From Gallibacterium genomosp. 1 (GTDB lineage: Bacteria; Pseudomonadota; Gammaproteobacteria; Enterobacterales; Pasteurellaceae): a stretch of 64,000 nucleotides of DNA. The notes under the pieces are model-generated. The model saw nothing but the letters and a program-made list of their open reading frames with translations. It made no database searches and was not told the DNA's origin. Below are positions 12,757 through 22,500 of this stretch, in pieces (position 1 is the stretch's first letter; each line of letters begins with the position of its first letter). The position numbers and the translations under genes were made by a program. The stretch spans positions 51,429-115,428 of the forward strand of contig NZ_JPXX01000008.1 of NCBI RefSeq assembly GCF_000771875.1, written 5' to 3'.

Positions 12757-14403
12757 ATGAAAAATATTAATCCAACTTCAACAAAAGCGTGGCAAGCATT
12801 GTTGCAACATCAAAAAGCACAAAAAGATGTCACTATTCAACAATTGTTTGCACAGCAACCGGATCGTTTTGATCGTTATTCATTAAAATTCAATGATGAT
12901 ATTTTAGTCGATTTTTCTAAGAACCGTTTCACTGATGAAACTTTAACTTTATTGCGCCAACTTATTGATGAAACTGCTGTTAAAGAGGCGATTGAAAGTA
13001 TGTTCAGCGGTGAAAAGATCAACCGTACTGAAAATCGTGCGGTGTTGCATACTGCATTGCGTAACCGTAGCAATACCCCGGTTTACGTGGATGGCAAAGA
13101 TGTGATGCCGGAGGTGAATGCGGTATTGGCAAAAATGAAATCTTTCTGTGAACGTGTTATTTCCGGAGAATGGAGAGGTTATAGCGGTAAAGCGATCACT
13201 GATGTGATTAATATCGGGATCGGCGGCTCAGATTTAGGGCCTTATATGGTTACTGAAGCGTTAAGACCATATAAAAATCACCTTACAATGCACTTTGTTT
13301 CCAATGTTGACGGCACTCATATTGCTGAAACATTGAAGAAAGTTGATCCGGAAACCACGCTAGTGTTGGTGGCATCAAAAACCTTTACCACACAGGAAAC
13401 AATGACCAACGCACATTCGGCGCGTGAATGGTTTTTGGCAAAAGCGAAAGATGAAGCGCATATCGCAAAACATTTCGCAGCATTATCGACCAATGCAAAA
13501 GCGGTAGCGGAATTTGGTATTGATATTGAAAATATGTTTGAGTTTTGGGACTGGGTCGGCGGACGTTATTCTCTTTGGTCTGCAATTGGTTTATCCATCG
13601 CACTTTCTATTGGCTTTGATAATTTTGAAGCATTATTAAGTGGCGCACACGAAATGGATAAACATTTCAGAAATACAGCAGTAGAAAAAAATATCCCGAT
13701 GACATTGGCATTAATCGGTTTATGGAATACTAATTTCTTAGGGGCGCAGACAGAGGCAATTTTGCCATATGATCAATATATGCACCGTTTTGCTGCTTAT
13801 TTCCAACAAGGTAATATGGAATCCAACGGTAAATATGTCGATCGCAACGGAAATCCGGTTGATTATCAAACCGGTCCAATTATTTGGGGTGAACCGGGTA
13901 CCAACGGACAACACGCGTTTTATCAATTAATTCATCAAGGAACAACCTTGATTCCTTGTGATTTTATTGCACCGGCAAAAACACATAATCCGTTAGGCGA
14001 TCATCACCTTAAACTGCTTTCTAACTTCTTTGCACAAACCGAAGCATTGGCTTTTGGTAAAACAAAAGAAGAAGTGGAAGCGGAATTTGTTAAAGCTGGT
14101 AAAAACCTTGCTGATGTGCAGCACATTGTGCCGTTTAAAGTCTTTACCGGCAACAAACCGACAAACTCTATTTTGGTGAGTGAAATTACACCATTTACAT
14201 TAGGTGCATTGATTGCGATGTATGAACATAAAATCTTTGTGCAAGGTGTTATCTTCAATATCTTCACTTTTGACCAATGGGGTGTGGAATTAGGTAAACA
14301 GTTGGCAAACCGTATTCTTCCGGAATTGGTGGGAGATGAAAAAGTTACTTCTCACGACAGTTCAACCAACGGCTTAATTAATCAATACAAAGCGTGGCGT
14401 TAA
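12757..14403 (+). CDS. pgi: Glucose-6-phosphate isomerase
   Basis: Pgi interconverts glucose-6-phosphate and fructose-6-phosphate in glycolysis. The 548 residues match the E. coli length. Conserved stretches include [12 protein letters not shown], the active-site region [16 protein letters not shown] and the C-terminal signature [20 protein letters not shown]. It follows alr by 23 bases and may share its transcript. AAGGG lies upstream. An overlapping ATG four bases earlier is out of frame. Confidence 0.97.
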   Translation: MKNINPTSTKAWQALLQHQKAQKDVTIQQLFAQQPDRFDRYSLKFNDDILVDFSKNRFTDETLTLLRQLIDETAVKEAIESMFSGEKINRTENRAVLHTALRNRSNTPVYVDGKDVMPEVNAVLAKMKSFCERVISGEWRGYSGKAITDVINIGIGGSDLGPYMVTEALRPYKNHLTMHFVSNVDGTHIAETLKKVDPETTLVLVASKTFTTQETMTNAHSAREWFLAKAKDEAHIAKHFAALSTNAKAVAEFGIDIENMFEFWDWVGGRYSLWSAIGLSIALSIGFDNFEALLSGAHEMDKHFRNTAVEKNIPMTLALIGLWNTNFLGAQTEAILPYDQYMHRFAAYFQQGNMESNGKYVDRNGNPVDYQTGPIIWGEPGTNGQHAFYQLIHQGTTLIPCDFIAPAKTHNPLGDHHLKLLSNFFAQTEALAFGKTKEEVEAEFVKAGKNLADVQHIVPFKVFTGNKPTNSILVSEITPFTLGALIAMYEHKIFVQGVIFNIFTFDQWGVELGKQLANRILPELVGDEKVTSHDSSTNGLINQYKAWR

Positions 14404-14434
14404 TGTAGTGAGATAGATTGAAGATTCGGAACAG

Positions 14435-14466
14435 GCTTCGTCAATTTGGCGAAGCTTTTTTTGTTT
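14435..14466 (+). terminator. pgi terminator
   Basis: GCTTCG (14435-14440) pairs with CGAAGC (14450-14455), followed by about nine T, broken by one G. Confidence 0.75.
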
Positions 14467-14501
14467 CTATTAACAGTCGTTTCTGATACACTTCGGCAAT
14501 T

Positions 14502-14507
14502 TATAAT
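14502..14507 (+). promoter_or_regulatory. Consensus -10 element before the phosphoethanolamine-transferase-like gene
   Basis: A perfect TATAAT directly after the pgi terminator and 11-26 bases upstream of the candidate ATGs. The -35 (GTTTCT with 17 spacing) is weak. If used, the ATG at 14518 would be nearly leaderless, which favours the ATG at 14533. Confidence 0.4.
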
Positions 14508-14517
14508 AAAGCTTAGA

Positions 14518-16149
14518 ATGAGCCGGGCTAATATGAACTTATCTGTTAAGAACAATTTAAAAAATTTTTTATTAATTGGAATATATAGTGTTATTTTACT
14601 TTTTAGCGAAATTTTATATAGAAAGATATTTTCTATTCCCTCATTAACACGCTATTTTGAAAGTTATATTATTATATTTATTTTAGTATCTCTATTTTTC
14701 TTTTCTAAATATAGAATAACAAAGTTCTTAATCGCTTTTTTCTATTTTTTATGTGTTGTTGTTAATAATGTCCATTTTCAAATATATCAAAGTTGGATCA
14801 ATGGAACTAATTATTTTTTAATGCTAAAAGAACTTTCTGAAGTCACTCATGCAGGTATGGGGATGTATGAGAAATGGTTTGGAAGTATGATCTGGGGAGT
14901 GGTTGATGTTTCTATATTTATCTCAATTTCCTATTTTAGAAAGAATAAGAGTAAATATGCAATTACCGATATTTTATTTTTGTTATCGATGATTTATATT
15001 TTTATTCGTTCTTTCTATACTAGTCAGGAACTGGGGATTTCTCCAAGCTCTAATTATTCAAGGATTAAAGCAAATTACTTTTCATTTGGCTATTTTATAG
15101 GTAGGGTATTACCGTATAATGTTCTTAAATTATCAGATATTCCGGAATATATTTACCCACAACCACCTATTAGCACAGAACCTAAAATTAAAAATATTGT
15201 TTTTATTATGGGAGAAAGTGAAGCCGCTTCTCACCTCTCTTATTTTGGTTATGATAGGGATACCACGCCATTTTTGAAAGAGTTGTCAAAACAACATCCA
15301 GATGCGGTTATTATGAAAACTTATTCAGCTGCATTTATGACAGCAGTTTCATTGCCAATATTATTTAATGCAATTCCTCATCCAAACGGAATGAATCAAA
15401 TTATGAGAGGAGATACCAATTTATTTAATTTAGCCAAACAACAAAATTATCAAACTTATTTTTATTCTAGTCAGCCTGAGAATCAGATGATGATTATGAA
15501 TTTAATTGGCAGAAAATGGATTGATATATTACGTTTCCCTACAGATGAAGGTTATAAAATCTCTGAATTAATGCCTGATAAAAATTTATTACCTCATTTA
15601 TTTTCCTTAAATTTAGATAAAGGTAATAATTTTGTAGTATTACACCAGCGAGGTTCTCACAGTGTATACGGTGAAGCATTAACAGAAGATGAAAAAATAT
15701 TTAAGGGAAAAACTCAGTTAGATGAGTATGATAATACAATTTTTAATACTGATAAAATTATTCAACAAACATATCATTATTTAAGTCAACGTGAAAAAGA
15801 TGATTGGATATTAATTTATACTTCCGATCATGGACAAAATGTTACATCAAAAATACAAAATCAAGGAACACAAGCGACAGATAATTATGTTGTTCCATTG
15901 GTGATTTATTCTCCAAATAGAGAGATACAACAAAAGGTAAAAACAGTTTTCCAAAAATGTGAAATTGCTTTCCATCAACAGTTAGCTACCTTATTGATAG
16001 ATTTGATGGGATATGATATGCCGATAGCCGGTTGTTCTTATGGCACAGTGACCGGAAACTTTATCACTGGGGATGTGGGGTATTTAAATATTAATGCGGA
16101 TGGTCGTTCAGAGTATGTTTATCCTAAGCGAGGAGGGATTAAAAATTAA
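14518..16149 (+). CDS. Sulfatase-fold phosphoethanolamine transferase, probably acting on LOS/lipid A
   Basis: An inner-membrane enzyme of the alkaline-phosphatase/sulfatase superfamily. About five hydrophobic helices at the N-terminus precede a periplasmic catalytic domain from about residue 210. The catalytic motifs are IMGESEAASHLSYFGYDRDTTP, with Ser where EptA-type enzymes have the phospho-acceptor Thr, then HQRGSHSVYG, and YTSDHGQN for metal binding. Such enzymes move phosphoethanolamine from phosphatidylethanolamine to lipid A or core sugars. The acceptor is not predictable. The open frame extends to a TTG at 14446 inside the pgi terminator, which is not credible. ATG 14518 or 14533 is the start. 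The gene is clearly more AT-rich than pgi or purH, consistent with acquired surface-modification genes. Confidence 0.75.
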   Translation: MSRANMNLSVKNNLKNFLLIGIYSVILLFSEILYRKIFSIPSLTRYFESYIIIFILVSLFFFSKYRITKFLIAFFYFLCVVVNNVHFQIYQSWINGTNYFLMLKELSEVTHAGMGMYEKWFGSMIWGVVDVSIFISISYFRKNKSKYAITDILFLLSMIYIFIRSFYTSQELGISPSSNYSRIKANYFSFGYFIGRVLPYNVLKLSDIPEYIYPQPPISTEPKIKNIVFIMGESEAASHLSYFGYDRDTTPFLKELSKQHPDAVIMKTYSAAFMTAVSLPILFNAIPHPNGMNQIMRGDTNLFNLAKQQNYQTYFYSSQPENQMMIMNLIGRKWIDILRFPTDEGYKISELMPDKNLLPHLFSLNLDKGNNFVVLHQRGSHSVYGEALTEDEKIFKGKTQLDEYDNTIFNTDKIIQQTYHYLSQREKDDWILIYTSDHGQNVTSKIQNQGTQATDNYVVPLVIYSPNREIQQKVKTVFQKCEIAFHQQLATLLIDLMGYDMPIAGCSYGTVTGNFITGDVGYLNINADGRSEYVYPKRGGIKN

Positions 16150-16276
16150 GCAATTCTTCTTTTTTAACAAAATTTTGTGAACTACAACAAATAATTGAAG
16201 ATTGCTACAAGACAAATTATGTCGAAGACATTATGATTAGGGAATTGTTAATCATTGCTGCTATTAAGGAGTTTGT

Positions 16277-16675
16277 ATGCAAAATTGGAGTGAAGAAATG
16301 TGGCATATTTTGTTGATTGGTTTGATTGCCGGCTTTTTTATTGGCTATTTAGTGGCTCGTTTTACTAACGGTAGTGTACGAAAACAAAAACAAGTTGAGC
16401 AACAGCTGCAACAAGCTAAAGAAACAATTTCTGAACAAAAACAGCAACTTGAGCAGCATTTCACTGAAGCATCTGATTTAATGAAAACTTTAGCTCAAGA
16501 CTACCACAAGTTGTATCAACATTTTGCTTCGACTTCTACCACTTTATTGCCAAATTTAGATAAGGCAGTATTTACAGCGATTGAAGACGATTCTTCAGCA
16601 AAAACGCTCAATATCAAGCAACAACCGAAAGATTACTCTGAAGGTTCATCTGGTCTTTTTAAGCAAGAAAGTTAA
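16277..16675 (+). CDS. yhcB: YhcB/ZapG family inner-membrane protein (DUF1043)
   Basis: A 132-residue protein with one N-terminal membrane helix (residues 9-28) and a glutamine-rich coiled coil (about 34-65). The family hallmarks are LAQDYHKLYQHFASTSTTLLP and the C-terminal PKDYSEGSSGLFK. YhcB/ZapG links cell division with envelope synthesis in E. coli. AAGGAG seven bases before the ATG makes the start firm. The 127 bases upstream show no clear promoter. The function is inferred from the family. Confidence 0.88.
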   Translation: MQNWSEEMWHILLIGLIAGFFIGYLVARFTNGSVRKQKQVEQQLQQAKETISEQKQQLEQHFTEASDLMKTLAQDYHKLYQHFASTSTTLLPNLDKAVFTAIEDDSSAKTLNIKQQPKDYSEGSSGLFKQES

Positions 16676-16695
16676 ATTTTTGCTTTAGTCATTTT

Positions 16696-16739
16696 AAAGT
16701 TTAGGTTTGCTTTTTTTAAGGAAAACCTAAACTTTTAAT
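16696..16739 (+). terminator. Probable terminator after yhcB
   Basis: A 13-base-pair stem (AAAGTTTAGGTTT 16696-16708 / AAACCTAAACTTT 16723-16735) with a 14-base loop and a short T tail. The long T run is in the loop rather than after the stem, so efficiency is uncertain. Confidence 0.55.
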
Positions 16740-16767
16740 TTATAAAAGCAAACGTTTGCTTTATACT
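16739..16767 (+). promoter_or_regulatory. purHD promoter with PurR operator
   Basis: A perfect 16-base palindrome AAGCAAACGTTTGCTT (16746-16761) matches the PurR box. It abuts TATACT (16762-16767), and TTTATA (16739-16744) is the possible -35. PurR bound here would block the promoter when hypoxanthine or guanine is abundant. Confidence 0.8.
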
Positions 16768-16814
16768 TATGCCCTCAAAATTTCTCATCTTTTTAATCAC
16801 TAACAAAGGAAAAA

Positions 16815-18419
16815 ATGATGCAATTACAACGTCCTATTCAACGTGCGTTAATTAGTGTTTCGGATAAAACCGGTATTGTCGAATTTGCTAAAGGTTTGAT
16901 TGATCGTGGCGTACAAATTTTATCAACAGGCGGTACAGCAAAATTATTAGAAAAAAACGGTTTGACAGTGACGGAAGTTTCTGATTATACACAGTTTCCT
17001 GAAATGATGGATGGACGTGTTAAAACGTTACATCCAAAGGTTCACGGCGGTATTTTAGGGCGTCGCGGCATTGATGATGAAGTAATGTCGCAACATCAAA
17101 TTGATCCGATTGATATGGTGGTGGTTAATTTATATCCGTTTGCTCAAACTGTCGCCAGAGCGGAATGCACTTTAGAATTAGCAGTAGAAAATATTGATAT
17201 TGGTGGGCCGACAATGGTGCGTTCTGCTGCGAAAAATCATAAAGATGTGGCGATTGTTGTGAATAATCAAGATTTTTCTGCAATTTTGGCGGAAATGGAT
17301 CAAAATCAAAATAGTTTAACGTTTGAAACTCGTTTTGATTTAGCGATTAAAGCATTTGAACATACCGCACAATATGATGCGATGATTGCAAATTATTTTG
17401 GTCGTTTAGTCAAACCTTACCAAGCTGCAGATGAACAGGAATTAGCAGAACCTTGTGGGCAGTTCCCTCGCACATTAAATCTTAACTTTATTCGTAAGCA
17501 AACAATGCGCTACGGCGAAAACTCGCATCAAAACGCCGCTTTTTATGTGGAAAAAGAGTTGAAAGAGGCAAGTGTTTCGACAGCAACGCAATTACAAGGA
17601 AAAGCGCTTTCTTATAATAATATTGCAGATACTGATGCGGCATTGGAATGTGTAAAAGAGTTTTCAGAACCAGCCTGTGTTATTGTAAAACACGCTAATC
17701 CATGTGGCGTGGCTTTAGGCAAAGATTTATTAGAAGCCTATAATCGTGCGTATCAAACCGATCCAACTTCTGCTTTTGGAGGCATTATTGCATTTAATCG
17801 CGAGTTAGATGCAGAAACTGCGAAAGCGATTATTGATCGTCAATTTGTAGAAGTTATTATTGCGCCGATTATTTCTGCTACAGCAAAAGAAGTGCTTAAA
17901 TCGAAGAAAAATGTTCGTGTTTTAGAATGTGGGGAATGGCAGCAACGTCAGCCACGTTTAGATTTTAAACGTGTAAATGGTGGTTTATTAGTTCAAGAAG
18001 CTGATCTGGGTATGGTTGAGTTAGCTGATTTGAAAGTTGTAAGTAAACGTCAACCAACACCACAAGAATTGCAAGATCTCTTATTCTGCTGGAAAGTAGC
18101 TAAATATGTGAAATCAAATGCGATTGTTTATGCGAAGAATAATCAAACAATCGGGATTGGTGCCGGTCAGATGAGCCGTGTCTATTCAGCGAAAATTGCC
18201 GGTATTAAAGCCGAAGATGAAGGGTTGGAAGTGAAAGGCACAGTAATGGCTTCTGATGCGTTCTTCCCATTCCGTGATGGCATCGATGCGGCAGCGAAAG
18301 TAGGTGTGACTTGTGTTATTCATCCGGGCGGTTCAATCCGTGATCAGGAAGTCATTGATGCAGCGGATGAACACAATATGGTGATGGTGTTAACCGGTAT
18401 GCGTCATTTCAGACACTAA
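16815..18419 (+). CDS. purH: Bifunctional AICAR formyltransferase / IMP cyclohydrolase
   Basis: PurH performs the last two steps to IMP. The N-terminal MGS-like cyclohydrolase domain (residues 1-150; [27 protein letters not shown]) is followed by the AICAR transformylase domain ([27 protein letters not shown]). The 534 residues are complete and end in GMRHFRH as in E. coli. It is the first gene behind the PurR box and is followed 14 bases later by purD. Confidence 0.98.
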   Translation: MMQLQRPIQRALISVSDKTGIVEFAKGLIDRGVQILSTGGTAKLLEKNGLTVTEVSDYTQFPEMMDGRVKTLHPKVHGGILGRRGIDDEVMSQHQIDPIDMVVVNLYPFAQTVARAECTLELAVENIDIGGPTMVRSAAKNHKDVAIVVNNQDFSAILAEMDQNQNSLTFETRFDLAIKAFEHTAQYDAMIANYFGRLVKPYQAADEQELAEPCGQFPRTLNLNFIRKQTMRYGENSHQNAAFYVEKELKEASVSTATQLQGKALSYNNIADTDAALECVKEFSEPACVIVKHANPCGVALGKDLLEAYNRAYQTDPTSAFGGIIAFNRELDAETAKAIIDRQFVEVIIAPIISATAKEVLKSKKNVRVLECGEWQQRQPRLDFKRVNGGLLVQEADLGMVELADLKVVSKRQPTPQELQDLLFCWKVAKYVKSNAIVYAKNNQTIGIGAGQMSRVYSAKIAGIKAEDEGLEVKGTVMASDAFFPFRDGIDAAAKVGVTCVIHPGGSIRDQEVIDAADEHNMVMVLTGMRHFRH

Positions 18420-18433
18420 TTCGGAGGGAGCAA

Positions 18434-19720
18434 ATGAAAGTTTTAATTATTGGTAATGGCGGTCGCGAACACGCATTAACGTGGAAAGTGGCACAATCAC
18501 CATTAGTGGATAAGGTTTATGTTGCCCCTGGAAATGTTGGTACGGCACAAGAAGCTAAAGCGGAAAATGTGAATATTTCTGCAACGGATATTCCGGCATT
18601 AGTCAATTTTGCTAAAGAAAATGCAGTGGATTTAACCATTGTTGGACCTGAAGCACCATTGGTTTTGGGCGTGGTTGATGCGTTCCGTGCCGAAGGGTTG
18701 AAAATTTTTGGGCCAACTAAAGCAGCAGCACAGTTGGAAGGCTCAAAAGCATTTACCAAAGACTTTTTAGCCAGACACCACATTCCGACAGCAGAATATC
18801 AAACTTTTACTCAAGTTGAACCTGCATTAGCTTATTTGCAAAAAAAAGGTGCACCAATCGTGATTAAAGCAGATGGTTTAGCAGCTGGTAAAGGCGTAAT
18901 TGTTGCTATGACATTAGCTGAAGCGGAAGCTGCAGTGAAAGATATGCTTTCTGGCAATGCGTTTGGTGAAGCGGGAAGTCGTGTGGTAATTGAAGAGTAC
19001 CTTGACGGTGAAGAAGCTAGTTTTATTGTGATGGTCGATGGTAAAAATGTTGAACCAATGGCAACTAGTCAGGATCACAAACGGGTCGGTGAAGGTGATA
19101 CCGGTTTGAATACTGGCGGTATGGGGGCATATTCTCCAGCACCAGTGGTAACGCCAGAAATACATCAACGCATTATGCAGGAAGTGATCTATCCTACGGT
19201 AAATGGAATGGCATCTGAAAATAATGTCTACACCGGTTTTCTTTATGCCGGTTTGATGATTATGCCTAATGGTCAACCTAAAGTGATCGAGTTTAATTGC
19301 CGTTTTGGTGATCCGGAAACGCAACCGATTATGATGCGTTTGCAATCAGATCTAGTAGAACTATGTTTGGCAGCGTGTGATGGAAAATTAGATCAAGTGA
19401 AATCACAATGGTGTGAACAAGTGGCGCTAGGTATTGTGCTGGCAGCGGAGGGCTATCCTAGTACACCAAGAAAAGGAGATGTGATTCGTGGTTTGGATGT
19501 GCCAACAGAATCGGACAAAAAAGTTTTCTATGCTGGTGTTGCTAAACAGGAGAATGAAATTGTTACTAATGGAGGCCGTGTTTTATGTGTGACTGCATTG
19601 GGTGATACAGTGCTAGAATCACAGCAAAAAGCAGTATGTTTAGCAGAATCTATTCATTGGAGTGGGCGTTTTTATCGCCATGATATTGGTTGGCGTGCGA
19701 TTAAACGAGAGCAGAATTAA
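18434..19720 (+). CDS. purD: Phosphoribosylamine--glycine ligase
   Basis: PurD attaches glycine to phosphoribosylamine, using ATP. It is an ATP-grasp enzyme of 428 residues with MKVLIIGNGGREHAL at the N-terminus. The ATP-grasp core contains IKADGLAAGKGV, GMGAYSPAPV and EFNCRFGDPETQP. GGAGG lies close before the ATG. It is the second gene of purHD. The substrate glycine comes from the next gene, glyA. Confidence 0.97.
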   Translation: MKVLIIGNGGREHALTWKVAQSPLVDKVYVAPGNVGTAQEAKAENVNISATDIPALVNFAKENAVDLTIVGPEAPLVLGVVDAFRAEGLKIFGPTKAAAQLEGSKAFTKDFLARHHIPTAEYQTFTQVEPALAYLQKKGAPIVIKADGLAAGKGVIVAMTLAEAEAAVKDMLSGNAFGEAGSRVVIEEYLDGEEASFIVMVDGKNVEPMATSQDHKRVGEGDTGLNTGGMGAYSPAPVVTPEIHQRIMQEVIYPTVNGMASENNVYTGFLYAGLMIMPNGQPKVIEFNCRFGDPETQPIMMRLQSDLVELCLAACDGKLDQVKSQWCEQVALGIVLAAEGYPSTPRKGDVIRGLDVPTESDKKVFYAGVAKQENEIVTNGGRVLCVTALGDTVLESQQKAVCLAESIHWSGRFYRHDIGWRAIKREQN

Positions 19721-19725
19721 TGCAT

Positions 19726-19757
19726 TGGTTAAATGATCAAATTTAACCATATTTTAT
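19726..19757 (+). terminator. purD terminator
   Basis: TGGTTAAAT (19726-19734) pairs with ATTTAACCA (19741-19749), followed by a T-rich tail. It separates purHD from glyA. Confidence 0.6.
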
Positions 19758-19890
19758 TTTTCGCTTATCAATATGAATAAAATTCATCAAAGAAATGAAA
19801 AAATTAATTTTAGATTTTTATGACAATAGTATGGATAAAAAGCTAAACTAAACGGGATTAGACCACCATTTAATTTAAGAGGAAATTTAA

Positions 19891-21153
19891 ATGCTTAAAA
19901 GAAGTATGAACATCGCAGATTATGATAAAGAGTTATGGGATGCTATTTGTAACGAAGATCGTCGTCAGGAAGAACATATTGAATTAATTGCTTCCGAAAA
20001 CTATGCGAGCCCACGTGTGATGCAAGCGCAAGGTTCGCAACTTACTAACAAATATGCAGAAGGTTATCCGGGTAAACGTTATTATGGTGGCTGTGAGTAT
20101 GTTGATATTGTTGAACAATTAGCAATTGATCGTGCTAAAGCATTATTTGGTGCGGATTATGCCAACGTGCAGCCACACTCAGGTTCACAGGCAAATGCTG
20201 CGGTTTACATGGCATTGGCTGAACCGGGTGATACTATTTTAGGAATGAGCTTGGCTCATGGTGGTCACTTAACTCACGGTGCGGCGGTGAGCTTTTCAGG
20301 TAAGATTTATCACGCAGAACAATACGGTATTACCGATGACGGTGTAATTGATTATGACGCATTACGTGAACAAGCATTGCGCGTTAAACCGAAAGTGATT
20401 GTTGGCGGTTTTTCAGCCTATTCTCAAGTTGTTGATTGGAAAAAAATGCGTGAAATCGCCGATGAAGTCGGTGCTTATCTTTTTGTTGATATGGCACACG
20501 TTGCAGGATTAATTGCTGCTGGTGTCTATCCAAATCCATTGGAATATGCACACGTTGTTACTACTACTACTCATAAAACATTGGCAGGTCCACGTGGAGG
20601 TTTGATTTTAGCTAAAGGCGGTAACGAAGAGTTATATAAAAAATTAAACAGTGCTGTATTTCCAGCAGGGCAAGGTGGTCCATTAATGCACGTAATTGCA
20701 GCGAAAGCTGTTTGTTTTAAAGAGGCAATGGAACCCGAATTTAAAGCTTATCAACAACAAGTAGTGAAAAATGCGAAAGCAATGGTAGAAGTGTTTAAAC
20801 AGCGTGGCTATAACGTGGTATCTAATGGTACAGAAAACCATTTATTCCTTGTTGATTTAGTTAGTCACGGTTTAACCGGTAAAGCTGCCGATGCTGCATT
20901 AGGCAAAGCCAATATTACTGTTAATAAAAATGCAGTGCCAAATGATCCTAAGAGTCCATTTGTGACCTCTGGTATTCGTGTTGGTACGCCATCAGTAACT
21001 CGTCGTGGTTTCAAAGAAGAGGAAGTGAAAGAACTGGCGGGTTGGATGTGTGATGTACTTGATGCCGTAGGCAAAGAAAACGAAGAAGAAGTTATTGCTG
21101 CAACAAAAGAAAAAGTGCTAGAAATCTGTAAACGTTTACCGGTTTATGCATAA
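19891..21153 (+). CDS. glyA: Serine hydroxymethyltransferase
   Basis: GlyA converts serine and tetrahydrofolate to glycine and methylene-THF, using PLP. It has 420 residues with the E. coli-like start [16 protein letters not shown]. Further conserved blocks are [18 protein letters not shown] and the PLP lysine motif [22 protein letters not shown] provides the ribosome site. It is separated from purHD by a terminator and has a 170-base leader region in which only a weak ATGACA-18-TAAACT promoter was found. No PurR box was seen before it. Confidence 0.98.
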   Translation: MLKRSMNIADYDKELWDAICNEDRRQEEHIELIASENYASPRVMQAQGSQLTNKYAEGYPGKRYYGGCEYVDIVEQLAIDRAKALFGADYANVQPHSGSQANAAVYMALAEPGDTILGMSLAHGGHLTHGAAVSFSGKIYHAEQYGITDDGVIDYDALREQALRVKPKVIVGGFSAYSQVVDWKKMREIADEVGAYLFVDMAHVAGLIAAGVYPNPLEYAHVVTTTTHKTLAGPRGGLILAKGGNEELYKKLNSAVFPAGQGGPLMHVIAAKAVCFKEAMEPEFKAYQQQVVKNAKAMVEVFKQRGYNVVSNGTENHLFLVDLVSHGLTGKAADAALGKANITVNKNAVPNDPKSPFVTSGIRVGTPSVTRRGFKEEEVKELAGWMCDVLDAVGKENEEEVIAATKEKVLEICKRLPVYA

Positions 21154-21173
21154 GTCTTAGAAAATCTAGTATT

Positions 21174-21208
21174 AAAAAATCCTTTTTCTTTATGAAAAAG
21201 GATTTTTT
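21174..21208 (+). terminator. glyA terminator
   Basis: A perfect 15-base-pair hairpin (21174-21188 / 21194-21208) with a five-base loop ending in six T. Confidence 0.88.
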
Positions 21209-21268
21209 ATTAACATTTTGTTTTATTTATGTTTTATTTTTGATATTTTATAGGTGAACAATAGTTAA

Positions 21269-21306
21269 TAGGAGAGTTTATGTTAATTTTTTAAGATTTT
21301 CTCCTA
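21269..21306 (+). other. Leader with a four-codon ORF inside an inverted repeat
   Basis: TAGGAGAGTTT precedes an ATG at 21280 that reads Met-Leu-Ile-Phe-stop (21280-21294). The AGGAGA is one arm of an inverted repeat with TCTCCTA (21300-21306). It lies in the leader of the MFS/ATP-grasp pair. Whether it is translated or regulatory is unknown. Confidence 0.25.
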
Positions 21307-21360
21307 ATATAAAGTCCGCTTTTCTTTGTATTTCGTTGCAATGTACCTTGAGGTTCAAAA

Positions 21361-22500
21361 ATGATAAATAAAACTTTATTATTATTTTATAGCAACCTTA
21401 TTTTTTTCTATTTCAGTGATATGGCGTTGCTTATGATTATTTTGTGGTTTTCTTATCAAGTAACGCAATCTTCTTTATTATTGGCAGTTATTTTAGCGAT
21501 CAGTGTAATTTTCCCATTAATCATTAGAAAGTTCATTAAAAAATGGGATTTATTGCATCTTTCATTGAGATCATTACTTAAACTTCGTATTCTGGTTTAT
21601 CTTGCGATTGCACTTATTGTACCATTTTTTAGTCATTATATTTTTACTTTTATTGTTATTTCATTATTTTTTGGTTTATTGAGTTTGACGTTGCTAAGCA
21701 CATATGAAACTGAAAACACAAAATTGGTGTTGAGGGGAATGCTGACCGCTAATTTAGCAGCAAGATTAATGCAAACGGTTATTCAAGCTGGAGCATTTGC
21801 CGGTGCGATGATAGGCACATTATTATTAGACAAATTTTCTTTTGTTTTTACTATTTTAGTTATCTCTTCTCTAGATATTTTTATTTGCTCGATTTATTAT
21901 TTTTTTGTAGAAAATACAAGGGAAGAGATAAGTAAAAAAGAAATAAAAATTAGGGAAAAATCAATATCTAAACAATCCATTTTTATTTGTATTACTTTAG
22001 GCTTTATTGGATTACATATTTCAACGTTTAACCTAACAACGCCTATTTTCTTTCAAGAAATACATCATTGGAACGCAAGTGATTTTGGTAGAGCGAGTGG
22101 ATTTGCCGGCATAGGTGCATTTTTAGCAGTATTTATGCCAATCACCAACAGAAAATGGTTTCTTCCTATTGGATTAATCTTTTTTGACCTTTTGTTCGTA
22201 ATGAATACGACACTCTATTTAATGCCGATTTTCTGTTTTTTGCTAGGATTTCATATTAATAGTTTACGTATTTTTCTGCGTGAGAAATTAATTCTTTTAG
22301 CAGAGAATGATCAGCAAGCATCTTATTTAGGTGGATTAAGTGCGTCTTATTATACTTTATTTCAATCAATTGGTAGTTTAATTATCGGTATTGTCATCAG
22401 TAAACAATTTGGTTTGGTGAGCTTGGCACAATGGGGGTTACCGTTTGTAGCGGTATTACTGTTAATTTCTTTTTTAATAATGGGAGCTTATGATGAATAA
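21361..22500 (+). CDS. Major facilitator superfamily transporter, probable exporter
   Basis: A 379-residue, very hydrophobic protein with about 10-12 membrane segments and a short charged cytoplasmic loop near residues 185-205 (ENTREEISKKEIKIREKS). That layout is typical of MFS proteins of the drug or siderophore exporter type. GAGG eight bases before the ATG supports the start. Its last bases overlap the start of the ATP-grasp gene, so the two are translationally linked and probably act together. By analogy with exporter/ligase pairs such as those in dipeptide antibiotic clusters, it could export the ligase product. The substrate is not deducible. The gene is more AT-rich than glyA. Confidence 0.7.
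   Translation: MINKTLLLFYSNLIFFYFSDMALLMIILWFSYQVTQSSLLLAVILAISVIFPLIIRKFIKKWDLLHLSLRSLLKLRILVYLAIALIVPFFSHYIFTFIVISLFFGLLSLTLLSTYETENTKLVLRGMLTANLAARLMQTVIQAGAFAGAMIGTLLLDKFSFVFTILVISSLDIFICSIYYFFVENTREEISKKEIKIREKSISKQSIFICITLGFIGLHISTFNLTTPIFFQEIHHWNASDFGRASGFAGIGAFLAVFMPITNRKWFLPIGLIFFDLLFVMNTTLYLMPIFCFLLGFHINSLRIFLREKLILLAENDQQASYLGGLSASYYTLFQSIGSLIIGIVISKQFGLVSLAQWGLPFVAVLLLISFLIMGAYDE

Noticed and set aside
14446..14517. TTG start of the phosphoethanolamine-transferase-like gene within the pgi terminator
   Set aside because: It would require translation of the terminator hairpin, and the TATAAT and two ATGs lie downstream.
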